50,356 nucleotides of DNA, taken from an uncultured Planctomycetota bacterium. GTDB lineage: Bacteria; Planctomycetota; UBA1135; GCA-002686595. The stretch's first letter is position 1; every line of letters begins with the position of its first letter. Location of the stretch: assembly GCA_903928115.1 (NCBI GenBank), contig CAIYPP010000107.1, positions 1 to 50,356 on the forward strand, written 5' to 3'. The notes beneath the pieces were generated by a model. That model did not search any database. It had not been told where the DNA came from and was given only the letters and a program-made list of their open reading frames with translations. Positions 36,312-43,179 of this stretch are shown in pieces. The position numbers and the translations under genes were made by a program.

Positions 36312-38177
36312 ATGGGACGCCGTAACCTCTTCTCGGTCCTCGCCCCGCTCGTCGCAGCGCTTGCGATGTCGTGCTCAGACTCGCCGTCGGCTCCGAGCGC
36401 CCCGCCGGCGGTGCGTCGGCCGGACCCCATGTTCGGGAAGGCCGCTGGCTTCAACGTGCTGGTCGTGACCTTCGACACCGTCCGAGCCGATGCGATCGGC
36501 TGCTATGGGGACCCGCGTGCCAAGACACCCAACGTCGATCGGCTCGCGAGCCACGGGGCGCGCTTCGCGCGGGCGATCGCGCCCGCTCCGACCACGATGC
36601 CTTCGCACTCGACGCTCTTCACGGGCCTCGACCCGCTGACGCATGGCGTCCACAACAACGGCACGTTCCGCCTCGGGGATGAGCGCACGACGCTGGCGGA
36701 GCGACTCGCCGCGCAGGGCTATCACACCGCGGCGGTGATCGGCGCGTTCGTGCTGGAGTCGCGCTTCGGCCTCGGGCAGGGCTTCGAGGTCTATCAGGAC
36801 GAGCTTCACCAAGATGGCGCCGCGGAGGGCGCGGCGCACTTCGTCGAGCGCAAGGCGGGCACGGTGGCGGATCACGCGCTGGCGTGGCTCGCGAAGCGCG
36901 ACGCTCGGCCGTTCTTCCTGTGGACGCACTTCTTCGACGCGCATCTGCCCTACATGGCGCCAGAGGAGTACCTGAAGGGACAGCCTCGCCGCGACGTGAG
37001 CGGACCTTGGGATGCCGAGGCCAATCGCCGCGAGTACCTCGCCGAGGTCGCCTACGCGGATCACGAGCTTGGCCGTCTGCTCGATGCGCTCGGCACCGAG
37101 ACGCTCGCGCGCACGCTGGTGGTGTTCACGTCGGATCACGGCGAAGGCCTGGGGGAGCACGGCGAGTACACGCACAGCCGGCTCATCTACGAAGGCTCTC
37201 TGCGCGTGCCGCTCGTGATCTCCTGCCCCGCGCTCTTCGAGAAGCCCCTCGTCGTGTCGGACCGGATCGCGGGCCTCGTCGATGTCGTCCCCACCGTGCT
37301 GAGCCTGCTCGGGATGCCGGAGCCTGTCGGCCTCGACGGCGTCGCGCTCTTCCGCACCGACCTCGATCCGACGCGCGCGATCTACAGCGAGAGCTTGGTC
37401 ACGCTCTTCAACCACGGCTGGGCCCCGCTCTACGGCTACACGCGCCTCACCGACAAGTTCATTCAGGCGCCGCGGCCGGAGTACTACGACCTGCGCACAG
37501 ACGCCGGTGAGCGACGCAACCTCTTTGCTCCATCGCAGCCCACTGCGCAGGAGCTCTCGCGCAAGCTGCGGATGCGTCTCGCGAGCGTGAAGCCGATCGA
37601 GCGCGAGGCAGAGGCCGCGCTCTCGCGCGAAGACGAGGCGTGGCTCGCGCAGCTCGGCTACTCGCGCTCGAGCATCCCCGTCGACTCGGGCAAGCTCGAC
37701 CCCAAGGACATGATCGTGACGTGGGCCGTGCTCACCAACGCGAGCGGCATGGTCGAGCGCGGCGAGGTCGATGCCGCGCTCGCACAGGTTCAGAGCGTGC
37801 TCGATCGCAATCCGCTCGATCCGTTTGCGTGGGAGGTCGCCTACGCGGCGCACTGGAAGCGCAAGGATCTGCCGCGGGCCGAGGAGGCGCTGCTCAAGGT
37901 GCTGGAGCTCAACCCGAGCGCCGACGCCTTCGTGCGGCTGGCCACGGTGCTCTTGGAGCAAGGGCGTACCGAGGAGTGCCTCGCGCTGCTCGACCGCGCC
38001 GCGCTCTCGCTGCCCGACAACGGCGAGGTCGCGCTTTCTCGGGCCGCTTGTCTCGCTCGCCTCGCACGCTTCCCGCAGGCCCGCATGGAGTTCGAGCGCG
38101 CCGCTCGCATCGACCCCGTTCGCGCCAGCGCGCGCGCGACCGAGGCCCTCGCCGAGCTCGCGCGCGAAGGTCACTGA
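36312..38177 (+). CDS. Sulfatase-fold lipoprotein with TPR tail (copy 2 of 2)
   Basis: A 621-aa paralogue of the preceding gene, with ATG at 36312. The lipoprotein signal runs to lipobox Cys21 (LVAALAMSC). Matching blocks are VLVVTFDTVRADAIGCYG, MPSHSTLFTGLDPLTHGVH, LWTHFFDAHLPYMAPEEYL and FTSDHGEGLGEHGEYTHS. The nucleophile position is Thr95 (TMPSH). The TPR-like tail begins near residue 470 (LTNASGMVERGEVDAALAQV) and ends LARFPQARMEFERAARI. Sequence outside the active-site blocks has clearly diverged from copy 1, so substrate preference may differ. The two genes very probably form one transcript; the PilZ gene 45 bp downstream could be included. Confidence 0.83.
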   Translation: MGRRNLFSVLAPLVAALAMSCSDSPSAPSAPPAVRRPDPMFGKAAGFNVLVVTFDTVRADAIGCYGDPRAKTPNVDRLASHGARFARAIAPAPTTMPSHSTLFTGLDPLTHGVHNNGTFRLGDERTTLAERLAAQGYHTAAVIGAFVLESRFGLGQGFEVYQDELHQDGAAEGAAHFVERKAGTVADHALAWLAKRDARPFFLWTHFFDAHLPYMAPEEYLKGQPRRDVSGPWDAEANRREYLAEVAYADHELGRLLDALGTETLARTLVVFTSDHGEGLGEHGEYTHSRLIYEGSLRVPLVISCPALFEKPLVVSDRIAGLVDVVPTVLSLLGMPEPVGLDGVALFRTDLDPTRAIYSESLVTLFNHGWAPLYGYTRLTDKFIQAPRPEYYDLRTDAGERRNLFAPSQPTAQELSRKLRMRLASVKPIEREAEAALSREDEAWLAQLGYSRSSIPVDSGKLDPKDMIVTWAVLTNASGMVERGEVDAALAQVQSVLDRNPLDPFAWEVAYAAHWKRKDLPRAEEALLKVLELNPSADAFVRLATVLLEQGRTEECLALLDRAALSLPDNGEVALSRAACLARLARFPQARMEFERAARIDPVRASARATEALAELAREGH

Positions 38178-38222
38178 GCCGCGCGGTGGACAGGGCGGGG
38201 GAAGCTCGACTACCTTCGCGGC

Positions 38223-38549
38223 GTGGAGAGCGATCAAAGGGACTTCTACCGCATCCAGTATCCCGCCGCGGATCGCCCGCGGCTGCGGATCGGAACGCTC
38301 GTCTCCGAGGTCTTGAACCTGTCGGAGACCGGCGTGCGCTTCGAGCCTGCGCCGGGGCTCTCGCTCACGGTCGGTGCCCCCGCGACCGCGGAGCTGCGCT
38401 TTCACGACGGCCACACCTTGACCGTCTCTGGGCGGGTCCACAGCGTCCAGCTCGAGCCCCGCATCGCCGTGTTGCAGCTCTCCAGCGGCGTACCGGCCGC
38501 AAAAATCCTCCAAGAGCAGCAGCTCCTACGCCAGCGCTACGGGCGTTGA
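38223..38549 (+). CDS. Small PilZ-domain protein
   Basis: A 108-aa protein with a GTG start at 38223. It contains the PilZ plan: an arginine-bearing N-terminal segment (DFYRIQYPAADRPRLRI) followed about 20 residues later by VLNLSETGVRF, which fits the (D/N)xSxxG c-di-GMP-binding block with Asn in the first position, and then three beta strands (TAELRFHDGHTLTVSGRV). PilZ proteins bind cyclic di-GMP and alter motility, secretion or polymer synthesis. It has no output domain and probably acts by protein contact. It follows the tandem sulfatase-fold genes by 45 bp and converges on the subtilisin gene. Confidence 0.78.
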   Translation: MESDQRDFYRIQYPAADRPRLRIGTLVSEVLNLSETGVRFEPAPGLSLTVGAPATAELRFHDGHTLTVSGRVHSVQLEPRIAVLQLSSGVPAAKILQEQQLLRQRYGR

Positions 38550-38570
38550 GCGCGCGGCCAAGAAACAAAG

Positions 38571-38603
38571 CCGGCCCCCGCGAACTTGGGTCGCGGAGGC
38601 CGG
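38571..38603 (-). terminator. Rho-independent terminator of the subtilisin gene
   Basis: CCGGCCCCCGCGA (38571-38583) pairs with TCGCGGAGGCCGG (38591-38603) around a 7-nt loop, 13 bp with one mismatch. Read on the minus strand the stem is followed by CTTTGTTTCTT, a T-rich tract, and it lies 31 nt after the subtilisin stop. Between convergent genes it could also slow plus-strand transcription. Confidence 0.75.
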
Positions 38604-38634
38604 ACTCACCTGCTGCTGCAGGACGCCCCTTCCC

Positions 38635-40617
38635 TCAGGGCGTGCCCCACAGCTGCACTTCGTCGAGGTCTGTCCACTCGGTGGTCTGGTTGGCCGCGTT
38701 GCGGATGCGGAACTTGAACGTAGTCTTGTTGGCCGCCGCCGCCGGGAGCGTCACAGCACGCACGCCCCAGACCGTCGAGTTCGTGCTCTCGACGAGCACC
38801 CACGCGGTGCCGTTCCACCATTCGGCGTAAGAGAGCTCACCCGCATCGAGGCCGAAGGTGCGGCGTGTCCAGCGGAGCTCCACCGAGCTGAAGCCCGCCG
38901 TGCTGCGTGACTTCTCCAGCCACGTGTTGCGTGCGAGGCGTGCGCCCCAGCTCCCCGCGTAGCGTGCGGCCGCGTTGAGCGTCGCGTTTGCGTTCTGCGC
39001 CACCCAACCACCTGCGATGAAGTTGCCCGACTCGAAGCCATCCGAGAAGAGCAACACCGGCACGTTCGGCGCCAGCGGCGTCGCGGTCGCCTGATTGGAG
39101 TTGCCGGAGATGTTGCCGGTCGTGTCCTGCGCGCGCACCACGTAGTAGTAGGGCGTGCCCGCCGTGAGTCCCGTGTTCACGAAGCTCGTCGTCGTGAGCA
39201 GCGCGGTCGTGATCTCGACATAGCCCGAGCCCGAGGTGAGCGAGCGATACACGCGGTAGCCGGCGAGGTCCGGTACGTTCGAGGCGCCCCACGAGAGCGA
39301 GACGCTGTTGGCGCCTGCCGTCGCGACGAGCGCGCTCGGGACGGGCGGCGGCGTTACGTCGGGGCCGCCGGTGCCCGGCGTCGCGAGCAGCGCGAGGTAG
39401 CTGTTGATGCGGCCGTAGCCGAAGGTGTCGTCGATACCGGCCGTGCCGAGGTCTTCGCAGCTCGAGCGCAGGATCGACTCGACCTGCGCCGGGGTCAGCG
39501 TGGGGTTGCGCGACCAGATCAGGCCGCACAGACCGGCGGTGATCGGGCAAGCGAAGCTCGTGCCGCTCACCGACGCGTAGGCGCTGTCGCCATTGTTGCT
39601 CGACGTGTAGATCGAAACGCCCGGCGCGACGAGGTCGACGAGCGAGCCGTAGTTCGAGAAGCTCGCCTTGGCATCGTTCTGGTCCGACGCGCCCACGACG
39701 ATCACGTCGTCGTTGCGGTTGCCGGTCAGGACCACGTTCGAGTTGCCCGCGGCCCACACCAGCAAGGCGTTGCGCGAGCGCACGTACGTACCCGTGGTGA
39801 ACACGGTCGAGCTATTCACGCCCGAGTAGCTCACGCTGGCCACCTTGTCGCCGGCGTCGGCAGCGACGCGGGCCGCGGTCGTCAGGTTGGAAATCGAAGC
39901 GCTGCCGGTCGAGCTGTCGGTCACGCGCATCATGCGGTGGCCGAGGTTCCAACCCACGCCCGAGATGCCGATCGAGTTGTTGCCGTTTCCAGCGGCCGAG
40001 CCCGTGCAGTTCGTGCCGTGGCCGTTGACGTCGCTGATCGCTCCGCCCTGATTCTCCCAGAGCGCCGCCGTCACGTTGTAACCGAGCTTGCGGTTGAGCT
40101 GCAGATCTTGGTGAGTCGTGCGCACGCCGGTGTCGCAGATCGCGACCACGATGTTCGGCGAGCCGACCTCGAGATCCCATGCGCTGCAGGACTCCATGCG
40201 GTTGGCCGCGTGGTGCCACTGCGACGCGAACAGCGAGTCGTTCGGGCAGGCGATCGGGTACACGGTCCAGTCGGGATGCACGTACTGGAACCCGCCCGTT
40301 GCCATCAGACGCCGCGCGACCGAGTTCTCGTCTTCGCCTTGCGGGACTTCGACCAAGTACTCGTCGACCTCGGGGAAGTAGTTGCGGATGCGCAGGCCGC
40401 TGAGCGCGCGCATCGCGTTCTCCCCGATCCGGCGCTGCTCGAAGGTGTCGAGTCCGCGCTGCTCGGCGTCGGCGGGCTGGAGGGGGCGGGCGATCATCAC
40501 GCCGCTGAATTCCTGCTCCCCGGGGATCTCGACGAACTGCTGCGCGTGCAGTGCCGAGAGGCTCGAGGAGGCCGCGAGTGTCAGCGCGGCGAGGGAGACA
40601 TGGAGGGGGAACTTCAT
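38635..40617 (-). CDS. Secreted subtilisin-family (S8) serine protease with Fn3 domain
   Basis: A 660-aa protein. ATG 40617 is chosen because MKFPLHVSLAALTLAASSSL starts a signal peptide (end near ALHAQ). Residues about 25-120 resemble an inhibitor-type propeptide. The catalytic triad is complete: Asp162 in VVAICDTGVRTTHQDL, His200 in VNGHGTNCTGSAAG, and Ser354 in SGTSFACPITAGLCGLIW. A fibronectin type III domain follows (SVSLSWGASNVPDLAGYRVY ... TPYYYVVRAQDTTGN), then a C-terminal jelly-roll-like domain (ELRWTRRTFGLDAGELSY) ending in LWGTP. It lacks the C-terminal module of the metalloproteases, so it may leave the cell by a different route or remain differently anchored. It degrades extracellular protein. 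Confidence 0.92.
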   Translation of the reverse strand: MKFPLHVSLAALTLAASSSLSALHAQQFVEIPGEQEFSGVMIARPLQPADAEQRGLDTFEQRRIGENAMRALSGLRIRNYFPEVDEYLVEVPQGEDENSVARRLMATGGFQYVHPDWTVYPIACPNDSLFASQWHHAANRMESCSAWDLEVGSPNIVVAICDTGVRTTHQDLQLNRKLGYNVTAALWENQGGAISDVNGHGTNCTGSAAGNGNNSIGISGVGWNLGHRMMRVTDSSTGSASISNLTTAARVAADAGDKVASVSYSGVNSSTVFTTGTYVRSRNALLVWAAGNSNVVLTGNRNDDVIVVGASDQNDAKASFSNYGSLVDLVAPGVSIYTSSNNGDSAYASVSGTSFACPITAGLCGLIWSRNPTLTPAQVESILRSSCEDLGTAGIDDTFGYGRINSYLALLATPGTGGPDVTPPPVPSALVATAGANSVSLSWGASNVPDLAGYRVYRSLTSGSGYVEITTALLTTTSFVNTGLTAGTPYYYVVRAQDTTGNISGNSNQATATPLAPNVPVLLFSDGFESGNFIAGGWVAQNANATLNAAARYAGSWGARLARNTWLEKSRSTAGFSSVELRWTRRTFGLDAGELSYAEWWNGTAWVLVESTNSTVWGVRAVTLPAAAANKTTFKFRIRNAANQTTEWTDLDEVQLWGTP

Positions 40618-40820
40618 CGGTTCGTTTCCGTGGCAGGTGAGTGGTGCCGAGACCCTGCGGGTCGGAGTCGTGGTTCGTAGCGGGAAACTTCGAACCGCAG
40701 GGGCACGGACTGGGAACGGGACAGTCCCATAGACGGACTCTGTCGCGGGCGAGTTCCACACAACTCGCTGCGGAACTGAAAAGTCAGCGCGCTCTACCGA
40801 GCCCACGGGCCGCTCGCTTT

Positions 40821-40848
40821 GCCCGACGAAAATCGGCGTTTTCGGGGC
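40821..40848 (-). terminator. Possible terminator hairpin after the HNOBA kinase gene
   Basis: On the minus strand GCCCCGAAAA pairs with TTTTCG-TC-GGGC (10 bp with a 2-nt bulge, 6-nt loop), beginning 17 nt after the kinase stop. There is no long T tract after it. Confidence 0.4.
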
Positions 40849-40865
40849 TTGCGAGGAAGTTGCAA

Positions 40866-42536
40866 TTAGCGGGGTGGCGTCGGGGCGGATGCGAGTAGCT
40901 CGCGCAGAGCCTTCCCGAGCTCGGACGGCGCGAACGGCTTCTGAAGGAAGCGCTGATGGGGCGGCAGCACGCCACTGCGCAGGCGCGCGTTGTCGGTGTG
41001 ACCGCTGATGAAGACTGTCGGGAGTGGTCCGTACAGCTCGTCCACGCGTGCCGCGAGCTCCGGTCCGGAGAGACCTGGCATCATCACGTCGGAGAGCAGG
41101 AGCTCGAAGCGCGCGCCCTGCGCGAGGAGGGCGAGCGCCTCCTCCGCGTTGGCTGCGGCACTCACGCGGAATCCGTCGCGGCGCAGGATCTGCTCCAGCA
41201 GGCTGCGCACCTGCGGTTCATCGTCGACGAGCAGGATGTACGCACCCGCGGGCTCGCTCGGCTTCGCGCTCGGTGCGGGAGCGCCTTCGCGGGCCGGCGG
41301 GGACTGCGCGGGGGCGCTAGGAATTCCGATCCGGAACGTCGTGCCGCGGCCGAGCTCGCTCTCGACGGCGATCGTGCCGTCGATCTGCTGCACGAGGCCG
41401 TACACCGTCGAAAGTCCGAGCCCCACGCCCTTCCCGACCTCTTTTGTGGTGAAGAACGGCTCGAAGAGGCTCGCCTTCGTGCGCTCGTCCATCCCGACGC
41501 CCTCGTCGCTCACCGCGAGCTCCACCCGCTCGCGGACGCTGCCGCCCTCGACTTTCTCTGCCGCAAGCGCACGGGCGGAGATTTCGATGCGCCCGCCGTT
41601 GGGCATCGCATCGCGTGCGTTGAGCACCAAGTTCATCAGGATCTGCTTGAGGCTGCTCGAGTCCGCGAGGACCCAAGGGAGCGACGGATCGAGCCGCAGG
41701 GCGAGGAGGACGCGCTTGCCGAGCAAGGGCGCGACGAGCTTCTCCACTTCGCGCAGCTCGCGCGCGAGATCGAGCGGCTCGAGCTTGACGCGGTTTTGGC
41801 GGCTCATCGTCAAGAGGCCGTGTGTGAGCGAGGCCGCGTGCTCCGTTGCGGTGCAGATCTGCTCGACCCAGCCCCGCACGGGGTCGCTCGAGTCGAGGCG
41901 CGTCAGCGACAGCTCGGCGTAACCCTGGATCGCCATCAAGATGTTGTTGAAGTTGTGCGCCATGCCGCCCGCGAAGCGGCCGACGAGCTCCATCTTCTGA
42001 ATCTGGCGCAGCTGGCCTTCGAGCTGGGACTGCGCAGCCATGCGCTCGCGCAGGTTGTTCGCGAGGGCGCGCATGTCGGCGAGCGACGTCTCTTGCATCT
42101 GCAAGAGCACGAGCATGTCGCCACGCGTGTCGTGAGGCGGAAAATCGGAGAGTGCGAGGTCGAGCCCCGACAGTGCCCCCAAGTTGGCGACCCAAGGGCC
42201 GCCCGCAAAATGCAGGACGCCGTCGCCCGCGTCGATGAACTGCCCGCGCAGCTCGAAGCCTGCGCGCCCCGCGAGCTTCAGCAGCACGGCCTCGTCGAGG
42301 CTCGAGCGCAGCTGTGCGATGCCGGTCACTCCGACGGGGCGCTGTACGACAAACAGCGCGTCGAAGTTCGAGCCCACGGCCACCTGCGGCGCATAGGACG
42401 CCCAGCGCGTGCCCGCGGCCAGCAAGCGGCCGCTCGCGTCCACCGAGAACCCGAATGGGAAGAGCTGCCGCAGGAGCGCGGCATCGCGACGCCACGGCTG
42501 TCCAGCGTGCCCTTGGGGCTCGCACTCGGAACTCAT
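40866..42536 (-). CDS. HNOBA-domain hybrid histidine kinase with receiver domain (H-NOX partner)
   Basis: A 556-aa cytoplasmic kinase. ATG 42536 overlaps the H-NOX stop codon (ATGA), which decides the start. Residues about 20-160 match the heme-NO-binding-associated (HNOBA) domain of guanylate cyclases and H-NOX kinases: LRQLFPFGFSVDASGRLLAA, FELRGQFI and LALSDFPPHDTRGDMLVLLQ. A coiled-coil linker follows. The kinase core has His194 in GGMAHNFNNILMAIQGY, the N-box LNLVLNARDAMPNGG, then DEGVGMDE and FEPFFTTKEVGKGVGLGLS. The C-terminal receiver has Asp483 in LLLSDVMMPGLSG. No output domain is attached, so the phosphoryl group must pass to another protein or the receiver must act by contact. Gas sensing is supplied by the co-translated H-NOX protein. 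Confidence 0.9.
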   Translation of the reverse strand: MSSECEPQGHAGQPWRRDAALLRQLFPFGFSVDASGRLLAAGTRWASYAPQVAVGSNFDALFVVQRPVGVTGIAQLRSSLDEAVLLKLAGRAGFELRGQFIDAGDGVLHFAGGPWVANLGALSGLDLALSDFPPHDTRGDMLVLLQMQETSLADMRALANNLRERMAAQSQLEGQLRQIQKMELVGRFAGGMAHNFNNILMAIQGYAELSLTRLDSSDPVRGWVEQICTATEHAASLTHGLLTMSRQNRVKLEPLDLARELREVEKLVAPLLGKRVLLALRLDPSLPWVLADSSSLKQILMNLVLNARDAMPNGGRIEISARALAAEKVEGGSVRERVELAVSDEGVGMDERTKASLFEPFFTTKEVGKGVGLGLSTVYGLVQQIDGTIAVESELGRGTTFRIGIPSAPAQSPPAREGAPAPSAKPSEPAGAYILLVDDEPQVRSLLEQILRRDGFRVSAAANAEEALALLAQGARFELLLSDVMMPGLSGPELAARVDELYGPLPTVFISGHTDNARLRSGVLPPHQRFLQKPFAPSELGKALRELLASAPTPPR

Positions 42537-43090
42537 GCTGCCTTGGGCTCGGTCCACTTCAAGTGGAAGACGTCGTGGGGGCGCGGCGCATCGACGCGCT
42601 CATGGCGCATCTCGAGCTTCACTTGGAAACGATCCTGCAGCGCTTCGAGGATTCCGAGAACCAGCGGAGCGAGGCCCGCGCGGCTCGAGTAGTAGTGCAG
42701 TACCAGCGACGACGAAGTCTCGTCCGTGACCGAGAAGCTCGGCGGTCGCAGGTGATTCATCGACATCTGCACGCGCGTGTGCAGGGCATCGAGGTTTCGC
42801 AGAAACTCCGGCAAGGTCTTGCCCGAGCTGCGCAGGAGCTCGCCGTAGCCGAGCTCCGCCGTGTAGGTCATCCAGAAGCGGCCGAATTCCTTCAGGATGT
42901 CGTCGCTGCTCGCGCCGAGCTCGCGCGTTGCCGCTCCTACGAGCGCGTAGGTCGTCTCGTCGGGGTATTGCTCCATCGACAGGAACGGCTCGTCCGCCAA
43001 GCCGGCTCCCTCACGAATCCGATGCCAAGTGGCGTCGCCGAAGCGCTGCCGCACCAAGCCCTCCACCGCCTTGTTGATCAGTCCGTACAT
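42533..43090 (-). CDS. H-NOX (heme-nitric oxide/oxygen binding) sensor protein
   Basis: A 185-aa protein of standard stand-alone H-NOX length, ATG 43090. It begins with the family start MYGLINKAVEGLV. Key residues are visible: the proximal heme ligand His104 (NLDALHTRV) and the YxSxR heme-propionate motif Tyr133-Ser135-Arg137 (YYSSRAGL). The position equivalent to the distal Tyr140 of the oxygen-binding Thermoanaerobacter protein is Pro142, so a non-polar pocket selective for NO over O2 is predicted. H-NOX proteins bind NO on ferrous heme and control a partner kinase or cyclase; the partner here is the HNOBA hybrid kinase, coupled by a 4-bp ATGA overlap. GGAG at 43101-43104 is the likely ribosome site. 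Confidence 0.93.
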   Translation of the reverse strand: MYGLINKAVEGLVRQRFGDATWHRIREGAGLADEPFLSMEQYPDETTYALVGAATRELGASSDDILKEFGRFWMTYTAELGYGELLRSSGKTLPEFLRNLDALHTRVQMSMNHLRPPSFSVTDETSSSLVLHYYSSRAGLAPLVLGILEALQDRFQVKLEMRHERVDAPRPHDVFHLKWTEPKAA

Positions 43091-43100
43091 GGTTGTGAAT

Positions 43101-43104
43101 CTCC
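43101..43104 (-). promoter_or_regulatory. Ribosome binding site of the H-NOX gene
   Basis: GGAG on the minus strand lies 10 nt before ATG 43090, inside the 89-bp gap that must also hold the promoter of the H-NOX/kinase operon. Confidence 0.45.
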
Positions 43105-43179
43105 AGAGCGCGGCCGGGCTGCGAGCTTGCGCGGCCGCAGAGCAAGAGTAACGAGCGCCCGTGACTTTTGCAGCGTGGC

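Larger units (their letters stand above)
34354..38177 (+). repeat. Tandem duplication of a sulfatase-fold/TPR lipoprotein gene
   Basis: Two consecutive genes encode proteins of 635 and 621 aa with the same lipoprotein-enzyme-TPR order and many identical blocks (DAIGCYGDPRA, FTGLDPL, GVHNNGTF, QLGYSRS). The similarity extends through the TPR tail, showing duplication of the whole gene. Confidence 0.88.
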
